From the NCBI GenBank assembly GCA_038205115.1, contig JBBRCE010000027.1:1-64000 (forward strand): 64,000 nucleotides of DNA, in the 5' to 3' direction. Under the pieces are notes generated by a model. It saw nothing but the letters and a program-made list of their open reading frames with translations. It was not told the origin of the DNA and did not search any database. Shown in pieces: positions 40,466-49,913 of the stretch (the stretch's first letter is position 1; every line of letters begins with the position of its first letter). The translations under genes and the position numbers were made by a program. The stretch is from JBBRCE01 sp038205115 (GTDB lineage Bacteria; Planctomycetota; Planctomycetia; Pirellulales; JBBRCE01).

Positions 40466-41749
40466 TTATGGAATCGGACGCTGGTAACCGTATTCTTTGC
40501 GGATGGCGTCGATCGATTCGGCCGTTTCGAGCCTGACGATGGGCGTCTGCTGCGGGCCGCTGAGTCGGACGGTGTAATATTCTTCGTGCCGCGCACCGTT
40601 GCGATCCAAGTAGACCAGCAACAGCGGAAAGATTTCGAGATGCCGCTCTGCGCCTTTCTCAGCCACCAGCGTCGAAATCCACGAACCCGTGTTGTAGTAC
40701 ACGCCAGGCACGAATGCGGGCACGTGCGTGTGGCCTTGCGCCATCAGCCAATTGGGGTGCGATTTCTTGCGGCGAGTGAGCGCGCCTTGGTAAGCCGCGT
40801 AATCGTCGGCTGCGTCCAGAAAGCGCAAGCGGGCAATGACGGCCGCCAACATGGCGATGTCCGACCATTTACTGCGGCGATCCAAGAATCCCTCGATTGC
40901 GTCGTTGGACCACGGCCGCAAATTATCGACGCCCGACAGCAGATATTTGATCTCTTCGCCGCGAACGGTGCCTTGGGCTTCGAACATGGCGCCGGCTTCC
41001 AGCACCAGTTGCGAGCCTTTGTTTTCCAAGCCGGGCGGCCAGTTTTCTTTGTCCCAAAAGTCGCCATGTTCGACCAGCAATTGCAGCGTCGCGTTGCTGT
41101 AGTATTCGCCCGGTTGCCAGGGGCCGGATGGTACCACGTAGTCGTGATTGCCGCGCAGCCAGTACACATCGGCCACCGCCTGCGCCATGGCCAGCGTGCG
41201 AAACAACGACTTGTGTTTGGGTGAGACCAATGTGCCGCCGCGCCCTTTGAGCTCCAGCACGTTGATCACGTCGCCATTCAAAACCAGATCGAGTTTCGTC
41301 TGCGCGCCACTGGCTTGCGCCACACGGTCCAGCGCAAAAGTGAGCACCGCGGCGAACAGCGGACCGCGCGACGCGCCCGCCGGACTCAATCCGACGTACA
41401 CGCCGAGCTTTTCGTCCGGCAGAATGTGCGAATCGAGAAAATCGTCGCCGGCCGCGCTGCCGTCACCAGCGTGAAAATCGCTGACGACCAGCGCCGCGCG
41501 CGATTCGCTAGCCAGCTTGCCACGCTCGTACGCCACCGGGTCGTGCTTGTCCACGCCGCACGCCGCCGAAAACTCTCCGTCCCAGCGTTCCGGATCGAAA
41601 TACGTCCGCTGCAAACCGGGCGGATCGTCGTTAAAGGGTGTGACAAATTCCGGCCGAACATCCGGGAGCGGTACGCCCGCATGCAGCAACGCAATATCCG
41701 CAGGCAGGGCACTTTCGACCGCCGGTTGCTCAGGAACATTTTCGGTCAT
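40466..41749 (-). CDS. Calcineurin-like metallophosphoesterase
   Basis: The 427-residue protein has the metallophosphoesterase set in order: ALVVSDFHAGDGSAAGDD (Asp and His), LDLVLNGDVINVLELKG, YWLRGNHDYVVP (GNHD), and LMAQGHTHVPAFVPGVYYNTGSW (GHTH). There is no signal peptide, so it is probably cytoplasmic. Substrate cannot be inferred, as members cleave phosphodiesters and phosphomonoesters. It appears monocistronic and is divergent from the alpha/beta hydrolase gene, with about 200 bp between them. Confidence 0.9.
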   Translation of the reverse strand: MTENVPEQPAVESALPADIALLHAGVPLPDVRPEFVTPFNDDPPGLQRTYFDPERWDGEFSAACGVDKHDPVAYERGKLASESRAALVVSDFHAGDGSAAGDDFLDSHILPDEKLGVYVGLSPAGASRGPLFAAVLTFALDRVAQASGAQTKLDLVLNGDVINVLELKGRGGTLVSPKHKSLFRTLAMAQAVADVYWLRGNHDYVVPSGPWQPGEYYSNATLQLLVEHGDFWDKENWPPGLENKGSQLVLEAGAMFEAQGTVRGEEIKYLLSGVDNLRPWSNDAIEGFLDRRSKWSDIAMLAAVIARLRFLDAADDYAAYQGALTRRKKSHPNWLMAQGHTHVPAFVPGVYYNTGSWISTLVAEKGAERHLEIFPLLLVYLDRNGARHEEYYTVRLSGPQQTPIVRLETAESIDAIRKEYGYQRPIP

Positions 41750-41950
41750 GAGTTACGTTCTCGGCTTAGCACAATTCCGTCCGGCCACGCGCTGGCACAA
41801 CATTTTCAACTGCGTGCCCGACGATACCATGAGTGGCCGATTGCGACAATCCGCAGAGCGCCATTCCGGCACGATGATTTCCGACTATAACGAAGGCGAC
41901 TCGCGGCATCCAGGCTTTTTTCCGTCGGTGTCGATTGAAGTGCATCGAGA

Positions 41951-42760
41951 GTGGCAAAATCGAAAACCGCACCAACTATGATTGAATCCGCCGTTGAATT
42001 TTCGACTTCCTGGCCCACGGTGCAGGGCTTAAAAATTCACACGCTGTCATCGGACAATCGTCCCGCGACGTCGACAATTGTCATGGTTCACGGTTTAGGA
42101 GTATCGGCCAGGTACATGCTGCCGACGGCGCGGTTGCTTGCCAGCAGATATCGTGTGCTGCTGCCGGATCTGCCTGGGTTTGGGCGGAGCGGACTCCCGT
42201 CGCGGGCACTCGACATTTCCGAACTGGCAACGTACTTGCTGGATTGGCTGGTGACGCAGGGCATCTCCAACGCCGTGTTTTTGGGCAACTCGCTGGGCTG
42301 CCAGGTGATTGTCGACCTGGCCGCGCGACGACCAGATGTCGTGCAGGCCGCCATTCTCGTGGGGCCGACGATCGATCCGCAAGCGCCGTCGGTTTTGGCG
42401 CAACTCGCACGCGGCGCACGCGACCTGCTGCACGAACCTTGGTCGCTGCTGCCGATCTTGCTGGCCGATTATCTGATCACGGGCACCGGGCGAATGCTCC
42501 GCACGCTGAGGTTTGCCATCGACGATCCGCTGGTGCAAAAACTGCCGCGGGTCGAAGCGCCGACGCTGATTGTCCGCGGCCAGCACGATACCATCGTGCC
42601 GCAACGCTGGATCGAACAAATCGTACGCCTATTACCGCACGGCCGGTGGGAGGTCATTGCCGGCGCCACGCACGCCGCCAACTACTCCGCGCCTGAACAA
42701 CTGCGCGATTTGGTGATTGACTTCGTGCGGGACGAAGCAGAGTGCCCCGCGCCGCCGTAA
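41951..42760 (+). CDS. Alpha/beta hydrolase
   Basis: The 269-residue protein has the oxyanion block VMVHGLGVSARYMLPTARLLA, the nucleophile elbow FLGNSLGCQVIVDLAARRP (Ser in GNSLG), the acid in LIVRGQHDTIVP, and His in VIAGATHAANYSAPEQL. It is probably an esterase or C-C hydrolase of the MhpC-like group, with substrate unknown. The annotated start is a GTG at 41951, and an ATG at 41978 is equally plausible. It is cytoplasmic. It converges with the giant coiled-coil gene. Confidence 0.88.
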   Translation: MAKSKTAPTMIESAVEFSTSWPTVQGLKIHTLSSDNRPATSTIVMVHGLGVSARYMLPTARLLASRYRVLLPDLPGFGRSGLPSRALDISELATYLLDWLVTQGISNAVFLGNSLGCQVIVDLAARRPDVVQAAILVGPTIDPQAPSVLAQLARGARDLLHEPWSLLPILLADYLITGTGRMLRTLRFAIDDPLVQKLPRVEAPTLIVRGQHDTIVPQRWIEQIVRLLPHGRWEVIAGATHAANYSAPEQLRDLVIDFVRDEAECPAPP

Positions 42761-42803
42761 CGTGCGGGCCGCGAGATTTTTGCTGTCCGATTTCAAGCCG
42801 CGG

Positions 42804-45800
42804 CTACTTCAGTTTATCGACCTCTTTTTGCTGCTCGGTCACGGCCAGTTGCGCTGGCGTGATCAGCAGTGCTTTCGACTCGGCAACCAGTTTGGCGCTA
42901 TTGGTGCGAATCACCGATTGATCCACTTTGAGCTTGGCTTTGTCCATGCTGATTTTCAGTCGCGGCACTTGGGCAATGACGGTCTTTTCTTTTTCGGTCA
43001 GCGGACCGTTATTTTCCGAAGCGCGCTTCTCCCAGGCCGATTTCAGTTTGTTGGCGTTGTCGTGCAGCGTTTTGGCTTTGAGATGGGCGGCGCCGCTGGC
43101 GGCCTGATCGTGCGACGACTCGTGCCAAAAAGCGGCTTCGCGCGCGGCGTCGATCTTGGCTTTGGCCAGCAGGATTTTCTTGTTGGCCAGATCGGCTTGG
43201 GCCACGGTCAGAGGTTTGCCATTGTCTTTGAGTGTTTCGGTCAGCCGCTGTTCGTGCTCGGCGTAACTCAATTCGAGATGCGCCTCGGCGGTCTGCTTTT
43301 GATCGTCGACTTCGTCTTTCACGCGGTTGCGCACCCGCTCGGACTCGTCCTGAGCTTTCTTTTCTTTTTCTTCGGCGATTTGATCTTGCTTGAGTTTTTC
43401 TTCGGCCAGCTTGATGGATTCTTTCGACTCGGTATCGGCCTGCTCTTTGGCCAGCTTGGCCTGATTGACAACGTCGTTGGCGGAGTCGATTTGTTGCTGT
43501 TTTTCGGTGCTGGCTTTTTCCGCGTCTTTGAGTTCTCCGTCCGCTTTGTTGAAATTCTTGTCGGCGCCGTCGAAACCTTTTTGAGCCTTTTCGACTTCTT
43601 GATCCCAGGCCTCTTGCACTTCCTTATTGAGTTTGTCGGCCTGCTGCTGTTTGTTTTTCTGCAGGTTGCGAGCCGACTCGGCCTTTTTGCCAACGGTCTC
43701 GGCTTCTTGCTCGGTCTTGCCGACTGTCTCTTGCGCCTGACTGGCTTGCTTGGTGAGCAGCGAGAGTTGCTTGCTGGCTTGTTGCATCTCCTCTTTTTCG
43801 CCGGCAAACGCTTGTTCGCGGGCAGTCTCGGCGGCGACGGCCAGTTCCTTGCAGGAGTTGTAGGCTTCGTCGAGCGCGTCGGCTTTTTCTTGCGCCAGTT
43901 TTTCGGCCGTGGCGATGTTGTTTTTGAGTTGTTCGAGGCCTTGGGGCGAGGCATCGACAGCATCGTTGGCCTGATCCTGGTAATCGGCCAACTCGCTGCC
44001 AAGTTGCTCGACGACTTTTTCTTGCGATTCCGTCTTCTTTTGCGCCTCGATGATTTTATTGCCCAGCTTGATGACTTCACTTTGCGGCAGATCGACGGCG
44101 TTATCCAGTTCCTCGGTCAGCAGCGTCATTGCCGCGGTATCGACTTCCAGTTGCTTGGCGGCGGAATCGAAACGGCGCTGGCAATCCTCGATCTTGGGTC
44201 CGGCGGCGTTTTTGAGTTGGGCCTTTTCCAGCAGGTGGGCATTGCGGCTGGCGTCGCCTTGCGACTTGATGACTTCGTTTTCGAGTTTGGCGCGGCTCTT
44301 TTCCGCGGCGTGAACCTGGTTCTCTTTTTCGGTGGCCAGATCGAACAGTTTTTGCGCCTCGGGCCCGGTGCCTTGCTCGAGCACTTTCAGGTGCTGTTCC
44401 GCCTTGATCCGCGCCTGTTCGGCTTGCTCGGCCTTTTGTTTATCGACAACCAACTTGTCTTTGAGTTCGCTGGCTTTCGACTCGTGACCTTCCGCGTCGA
44501 GCTTTGCCTGCTTGGCCGATTGCTCATTTTTGAGCGCGGTCGACTTCTTGCCACGGACGGTAACCGGCGGCTCTTTTTTGGCCTCGTTGAGCAGGTTTTC
44601 GGCCGTGGTGCGTTTTTGCTGAGTCTGTTTCTGTTGCTTGGCTTTCCGGTTTTTGGTTTGGTTGAGCGGCCCCAGTTCGTTTTTAAGCTGCGTGGATTTC
44701 TGGTTGGCTTCATCCAGCAGTTTGGCCTTTTCGGCCGGGACGGCCTTGGCCTGCTCGAGCGACTTCTTGGACTTCTCGGTCGATTCGTTGGCGGTTTTGG
44801 TTTTTTCGAGCTGCTCGTCGGCCTGCTTGGCGAGTTGCGTGAATTGTTCGGCCTGGTCTTTGAGATCGTCGTCCAACTGCAGCTTGTAGTTGTCGATTTC
44901 CTTTTTCTGTTCGAGCGCTTGGGCTTCGACGCGCTCGCGGGGCGAAGTGGGGCCATCGCCGGTTTTTGGCGCCTTGGCCGTGGTCAACGCGTTTTTCTTG
45001 TTCTGTTTTTCTTGATTGACTTTAACTTCGTTCAATTCCAAGTAGGCCGCTTCTTCCAAGCGGTTGATTTCGACGGTGTCCAGTGCTTCATTCATGTACT
45101 GCAACACGCGATCATCGGTCCAGCCGCCGTTGCCCGACTTCGCGCGGGCTTTGACAATGACCTTGGCGGCCAATTCTTGCTTGAGTTCGGCTTCTTCGAG
45201 ATCGGCCTTGGCGAGTTTTGCATCGGCGCGGACAGCTTCGGCCTGTTTGCCGGCCTTGGTGGCCACGATTTTTGCCTGCTCCGACTGGTCGGCGGCGGTT
45301 TCTACGTCGTTGAGAATCGCGCTGTAGTCCGGCGGCGTTTCTTTATCGCTGGCCGGCTTCAATGCGTCTTTCACTTTTTGACGATCGGCGATCAGTTTTT
45401 CTTCCGCGGTCTTGCGGACTTCGACCAAATCGGTTTTTTTGGGCGTTTTTGGATCGATCAGAAACGCGCCGAGTTGCTGTTGCTGATTTTTGTTGACGGC
45501 CGCGGCGTTTTCCGCTGTGGCCAGCGCTTGCTTGGCCAGAATCAGCGTCCGGCGGAGGGCCGCTTCGTTACCGGGCACGGCGTTGTTTTTGAGCGCGGTC
45601 TCGGCCAGGTCGCGCGCGTTCGTCTTGAGCAGCACGTTATTTTCCAGCGCGGTTTGGTCCAACTTGAGTTGGTCCACCAGCTTTTCCGCTTTATCGATTT
45701 CTTGAAATTGCGCATCGGCAATTTTGAATTTGACGGCCGACTCGGCAAGCTGATCGAGTTCCGTCTTGCCTTTTCCGCCCTTGGCGTGGCCTTCGATTTT

Positions 45801-47687
45801 GCTGGCCAATGCGGCTTTTTTTCCTTCGGCCGCGCGGCTTTTTTTGTCGGCCGCCAGGTCCGCCAAACCGAGGTTCGACTTCTGTGTGGCTTGGTGATTT
45901 TCGGACGCCGTGGCAACTTCGCCCACCAGTGGGATGTCGCCGAGCGAATCTTTGGCGTTTTGCAGGGCGAGCGCACGGGCTTGTTGCGCCTGAACCAGTT
46001 GCGCCGGCAGCGTGCCGGGATCGGGAATGAAGGGCCGCAATTTCTCCAGGTCGGCGCGGGCTTTTTCCAGCAAAGCCCACTTGCTCTCCAAATCTTTCTC
46101 TTTTTCCAACAGCGCGGACTGCTTGGCGATTTTGTTTTGATTGTTTGAGTTACTTTGATTGAGCTTGTACGCGTTCAGCGCGTTGACGGATTGCGTTTTT
46201 GCGGTGTTGCGCAAATCGAGCGCATTCTTGGCCGCCAGTTCGGCTTGAGAGGCCGCATTTTTTGCGGCATTCCAAGCGGCATTCATGGCTTCTAGCGATT
46301 TGAGATCGGCGGCCGATTCGGCCAGCGCTTTGAGTTTGCCTTCCTTGACCGGATCGTTGGCGCTTTTGATTTTGTTGTCGAGCAGTGTTTTCTTTTCGTC
46401 CACGGCCTGCTGTTTGGCGACCGGATCGGTATGGCACGAGCCACCAAGCAATTCGGTTTTTGTCAGTTCGTTGGCGGCGGCCAGCTTCTCGGCTTTGCGG
46501 TGGGTGTCGGCGAACTTGAGCGGATTTTGGGTGACGGGCGCATTGGCAGGACCGACCGCAATTTTCTCCACGTTGGCGGTTTGCACACGCTTATCCGGAA
46601 AAATCGTCTTGGGTACGTATCCACCTTCCAGCGCGCGGTCGATTACGACCTTGCCGCCTTTGATATTGGAAACTTTTTCCAAGTTTTGCGCACGGTACTC
46701 GAAGTTGTCCGACAACGAATACGACGTATCGCCCAGAATATTACTGAAGTTGTTGTTGGAAATTCCGCTCCACTTTTGCACCCCTTCGCCAAAGCCTTCC
46801 GGATTGCTGGTCAGCAAGTCAACGGAGTACGTGTCGGCTTTGCGATCGTAGGATTCAAGCACTTGCGCTTCGGACAGTGCTTCTTCCAGCAAATACAAAC
46901 CGGCTTCGCCGCTGTTGAGCCGGCTGGAAGCCGAAGCCAGTTCACCGCCGACGGACGGATACTCGGGAATGGTGGCGGTTGTGCCGTCGTGCAGCGTGAC
47001 GTTCAGCGACGAACCCGGATCGTACTTTTGATCCGAGGGCACGCCGGTCACCACGCGGGCAATTTGATCGTCCAGCGTGGTTTTCGAACCATGCCGCGAC
47101 GAGAAATGCGCCAGATAGGCTTCGCCGCCTTTGACCAATTTCTTCTGCAGGGCAATTTGTTCGATCGCCGCCGAGGCGCAGGCGTGAAACTCATCCTTGG
47201 ACAAGTTCTTGCGCAATTTGGTGGGGAATTGTAGCGTCACCTGCCGATCGATTTCCTTGTCGATGGCGGCCTGGATCATTTCACGATCGACTTCTTGATT
47301 CAGCATTTCGGCGTTGGCGCGATTGACGCGCGTGCCGTCGAAATTCGTGCCGACCGTCTCTTCGGAAACGCCGCGAACACCTTTATCGATGCGGCGACTT
47401 TCCTGATCTTCCAAGCGGCGTGCGTTGACGCCTTCTTCCACGCGATCGAAAACATCGCTGGTGTGCGCTTCTTTCTTATCCGCGCGATCCTTACGCTCTT
47501 GCGGCGTGCTGGTGGCGCCGGCGCGGCCGGTGCCGACCAAATGCTCTTCGAGTTTCTTCTTGGCCTCCGTCGTATTCCCGCTGACCGATTTGCCCTTGGA
47601 CAGCTCTTCCAACTCTTTTTGCTGGTCGGATTTTTGGTTCTTGATCAGCTTGCGGAGCCAGATGCGTTCTTCTTCGGTCATGGCCAT
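42804..47687 (-). CDS. 1627-residue coiled-coil protein of unknown function
   Basis: The single open frame encodes a very large Ala/Lys/Glu-rich protein. Residues 1 to about 400 are mixed and may be globular, with GVSEETVGTNFDGTRVNRANAEML and YDPGSSLNVTLHDGTTATIPEYP. From about 410 to the end nearly every stretch is helical with charged heptads (LEKEKDLESKWALLEKARADLEKL and similar), so a long rod is expected. No transmembrane segment or signal peptide is seen. The partner gene at 47781 lies about 90 bp upstream on the same strand. Possible roles are a cytoplasmic scaffold or a delivered effector, but neither is shown. The codon and base composition look like the neighbourhood. Confidence 0.88.
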   Translation of the reverse strand: MAMTEEERIWLRKLIKNQKSDQQKELEELSKGKSVSGNTTEAKKKLEEHLVGTGRAGATSTPQERKDRADKKEAHTSDVFDRVEEGVNARRLEDQESRRIDKGVRGVSEETVGTNFDGTRVNRANAEMLNQEVDREMIQAAIDKEIDRQVTLQFPTKLRKNLSKDEFHACASAAIEQIALQKKLVKGGEAYLAHFSSRHGSKTTLDDQIARVVTGVPSDQKYDPGSSLNVTLHDGTTATIPEYPSVGGELASASSRLNSGEAGLYLLEEALSEAQVLESYDRKADTYSVDLLTSNPEGFGEGVQKWSGISNNNFSNILGDTSYSLSDNFEYRAQNLEKVSNIKGGKVVIDRALEGGYVPKTIFPDKRVQTANVEKIAVGPANAPVTQNPLKFADTHRKAEKLAAANELTKTELLGGSCHTDPVAKQQAVDEKKTLLDNKIKSANDPVKEGKLKALAESAADLKSLEAMNAAWNAAKNAASQAELAAKNALDLRNTAKTQSVNALNAYKLNQSNSNNQNKIAKQSALLEKEKDLESKWALLEKARADLEKLRPFIPDPGTLPAQLVQAQQARALALQNAKDSLGDIPLVGEVATASENHQATQKSNLGLADLAADKKSRAAEGKKAALASKIEGHAKGGKGKTELDQLAESAVKFKIADAQFQEIDKAEKLVDQLKLDQTALENNVLLKTNARDLAETALKNNAVPGNEAALRRTLILAKQALATAENAAAVNKNQQQQLGAFLIDPKTPKKTDLVEVRKTAEEKLIADRQKVKDALKPASDKETPPDYSAILNDVETAADQSEQAKIVATKAGKQAEAVRADAKLAKADLEEAELKQELAAKVIVKARAKSGNGGWTDDRVLQYMNEALDTVEINRLEEAAYLELNEVKVNQEKQNKKNALTTAKAPKTGDGPTSPRERVEAQALEQKKEIDNYKLQLDDDLKDQAEQFTQLAKQADEQLEKTKTANESTEKSKKSLEQAKAVPAEKAKLLDEANQKSTQLKNELGPLNQTKNRKAKQQKQTQQKRTTAENLLNEAKKEPPVTVRGKKSTALKNEQSAKQAKLDAEGHESKASELKDKLVVDKQKAEQAEQARIKAEQHLKVLEQGTGPEAQKLFDLATEKENQVHAAEKSRAKLENEVIKSQGDASRNAHLLEKAQLKNAAGPKIEDCQRRFDSAAKQLEVDTAAMTLLTEELDNAVDLPQSEVIKLGNKIIEAQKKTESQEKVVEQLGSELADYQDQANDAVDASPQGLEQLKNNIATAEKLAQEKADALDEAYNSCKELAVAAETAREQAFAGEKEEMQQASKQLSLLTKQASQAQETVGKTEQEAETVGKKAESARNLQKNKQQQADKLNKEVQEAWDQEVEKAQKGFDGADKNFNKADGELKDAEKASTEKQQQIDSANDVVNQAKLAKEQADTESKESIKLAEEKLKQDQIAEEKEKKAQDESERVRNRVKDEVDDQKQTAEAHLELSYAEHEQRLTETLKDNGKPLTVAQADLANKKILLAKAKIDAAREAAFWHESSHDQAASGAAHLKAKTLHDNANKLKSAWEKRASENNGPLTEKEKTVIAQVPRLKISMDKAKLKVDQSVIRTNSAKLVAESKALLITPAQLAVTEQQKEVDKLK

Positions 47688-47780
47688 GGCGAAAATCCTT
47701 CAAATCGAATCGCAGTTGGAAGCAGGGGGAGAGAATACTTATGCGGCGCGCGCGACGAAAATTGTCTGCAGTGCCGGCAG

Positions 47781-48614
47781 CTAGTTCTTGAGTTGTTTGG
47801 CGAGCATCTCAAGCGTTTGCGTCAGCGTTTGATTGACGCTGATTTTGACAAACGGATTGTTATCAAGATCCGCCAGCAATGGGTTGGACTGGACGGTGTT
47901 TTGGTAACTCTCAATCATTCGCACCGCCTCGGCATGCAGCGGCGGGCGGCGTTCTGGCGGGGCATTCAGCGCTGCGTCCAGTTTGTCGAGCAAGCTTTCG
48001 TCAAAGTCTTGCTTGAGTTTTTCGAAGTCCTTCACCAGTTTGGCAATGTCGGCAAAGTCCGACTCGCCTTTGGCTTTGGTGAGGATGGCCAATTGCAGCG
48101 AACCAATCTCGGCTTGCGCTTTTTTGCGCGCTTTGTCCCACAACAGCCGGGCTTGCTGGAGCTTGACGTTGGAGATCACTGGTGGCGCGGACGTTTTGGC
48201 CGTGGTTGGTTGCGAGCTAACCGTAGGCTTGACCGTTTGCGAACTCAACGGTTGTTCGCTTTCGCCCTCGTTGCCTTCGCCCTCGCCATCGTCGGCGCCG
48301 CGGCGCGCGAGCAAAGAAATCGTCATGCCGGCGTCGCGCTTGGCCAGCGCCTTGATGGTTTGTTCGAGCGTGCCGGCCGGCTCCTTGGTGGTTTCGAAGA
48401 CATACTTACCGTCTTCGTAATTGCAAACGCCGCGATAAACTTGCCCTCCGCCGGCCTGTTTTTTGGCGATGGCCAGTTCGGCTGGCGAAATTTTGGTCTT
48501 CTTGACGATCAAATGCCCGTCGGTGGCACTTTTGGCGACCACTGCAAAAAACATCTGCCGACTTTTGACCGCGCGCAGACCTGCGGCCAATTCTTCGTCT
48601 TTAACCTCAGGCAT
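47781..48614 (-). CDS. Partner of the coiled-coil protein, unknown function
   Basis: In this 277-residue protein, an N-terminal domain of about 100 residues (AAGLRAVKSRQMFFAVVAKSATDGHLIVKKTKISPAELAIAKKQAGGGQVYRGVCNYEDGKYVFETTKEPAGTLEQTIKAL) looks compact. It is followed by an acidic low-complexity linker (GADDGEGEGNEGESEQ) and a helical C-terminus. I recall similar N-terminal domains beside long uncharacterised proteins in other bacteria, but cannot name a family. The ATG at 48614 has GTGAGAT upstream. It is probably cotranscribed with the 1627-residue gene. Confidence 0.75.
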   Translation of the reverse strand: MPEVKDEELAAGLRAVKSRQMFFAVVAKSATDGHLIVKKTKISPAELAIAKKQAGGGQVYRGVCNYEDGKYVFETTKEPAGTLEQTIKALAKRDAGMTISLLARRGADDGEGEGNEGESEQPLSSQTVKPTVSSQPTTAKTSAPPVISNVKLQQARLLWDKARKKAQAEIGSLQLAILTKAKGESDFADIAKLVKDFEKLKQDFDESLLDKLDAALNAPPERRPPLHAEAVRMIESYQNTVQSNPLLADLDNNPFVKISVNQTLTQTLEMLAKQLKN

Positions 48615-48803
48615 GACGCATCTCACTGTAACTCGACGTGAAGCTGGCGAAACCTTTTCGGTCATTGTGCGCCAACGCCCAGCGAGATTCAATGCGCATC
48701 CGAGGGCATGGCGACTTCACAGCCAATCGAGGGATCAGACGCCGCAACGAATTGCCGGCCGCGGAGAAGGATTTCGAGCCGTGGAAAGCCGCAGCGGCGG
48801 CAG

Positions 48804-49889
48804 CTATTCGAACAGCGCCACTTCCAGCGCCAGGCCGGGTCCAAAGCCCAACGCCACGCAAGGGCGGGCAGCATTGGCACGTTGCAAACGCTGCAGAATG
48901 AACAGAATGGTCGGCGACGACATGTTGCCGCATTCGGCCAGCACTTGCCGAGACGTGTCGTCGGCCCCGCTGGGCAGTTCGAGCGCCTCGCAAACCGCGC
49001 CTACAATCCGCGGGCCGCCCGGATGAATGGCCCACGATCCGATGGCCGCCAGCGAATGGCCGGCCTTCGCCAGCCAACTTTCCAGCCAGGGGCGCAGACT
49101 GCGGCCAATGAGTTCCGGAACCTGCGCAGAAAGCTTCATGGCGTAACCGTGGTCGCCAATTTGCCACGACATGGCCGCTTGCGAGGCCGCAAACAAGTGC
49201 GAACCCGTCTTCACCAGCCGCCACGGTTGGCCAGCGCGGGCAGGCGGCCCACAAACCACGGCTGCCGAACCGTCGGCAAACAGCGCGTTGGAGACGACGG
49301 TGTCGGGCTCTTGGCCGTACTGAAAATGCAGGCTGCAAAGCTCTGTGGCGCAAACCAACACGTTGCCGGCGTTTTTTTCGGCGGCGAGCGCTTGCGCCAC
49401 ACGCAGGGCGTTGATTGCCGCATGACACCCCATGAAGCCGATGTGCGTGCGTGAGACGTCGCGAGACAGTTCGAGCTGTTCGATTAGCGCGACATCAATC
49501 CCCGGCGCGCTGAAGCCGGTGCAAGAAGCCGTGACCAGATGCTGGATCGATTCGGCCGCGACGCCCGCCTGCTGCAAGGCATTTTGCGAAGCAGTCAGCG
49601 CTAGCGGCGAAGCGGCGGCAGCGTAGCGGGCCATTCGCCGTGCGGTTGACGGGCCGCGGTCGTTATCGTCGGCGCTAATCGGAAAAAACGATTGCCGCGT
49701 CGGTCCATCGCCACGATCCAGTACCACGCTACTACGCTGCTGCACGCGCGTGCGGCGATACAGCATTTGCATGGTGCGCGCGGTGTCAGGAGTCAGTCGA
49801 TTCAAACCGGCGGCCACCTCGGCGGCCATACCCTGTTCGATTTTGAATTCCGGTTGCGCGACGCCAATTCCAAGTATTGCCAAATCCAT
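48804..49889 (-). CDS. Type III polyketide synthase
   Basis: The 361-residue protein has thiolase-fold blocks and the Cys-His-Asn triad: Cys155 in GFMGCHAAINALR, His289 in WAIHPGGPRIV, Asn322 in ECGNMSSPT. LVTASCTGFSAPGIDVALI is typical of bacterial chalcone-synthase-like enzymes. It condenses a starter acyl-CoA with malonyl-CoA units to give resorcinols or pyrones. Its neighbours encode a flavoprotein and a methyltransferase on the same strand (25 bp and overlapping), matching the composition of Streptomyces srsABC. A methylated, oxidised phenolic lipid or quinone is therefore a reasonable guess. It is cytoplasmic. Confidence 0.94.
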   Translation of the reverse strand: MDLAILGIGVAQPEFKIEQGMAAEVAAGLNRLTPDTARTMQMLYRRTRVQQRSSVVLDRGDGPTRQSFFPISADDNDRGPSTARRMARYAAAASPLALTASQNALQQAGVAAESIQHLVTASCTGFSAPGIDVALIEQLELSRDVSRTHIGFMGCHAAINALRVAQALAAEKNAGNVLVCATELCSLHFQYGQEPDTVVSNALFADGSAAVVCGPPARAGQPWRLVKTGSHLFAASQAAMSWQIGDHGYAMKLSAQVPELIGRSLRPWLESWLAKAGHSLAAIGSWAIHPGGPRIVGAVCEALELPSGADDTSRQVLAECGNMSSPTILFILQRLQRANAARPCVALGFGPGLALEVALFE

Positions 49890-49913
49890 GAAGCACTTCG
49901 TTCTCGACGCATT

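Noticed and set aside
42717..46148. A 1143-codon open frame on the plus strand, opposite the coiled-coil gene
   Set aside because: It is the complement of a Lys/Glu/Ala-rich frame, which yields long stop-free antisense frames rich in Phe, Leu and Gly. It has no domain and no start context, while the minus-strand frame is longer and protein-like.
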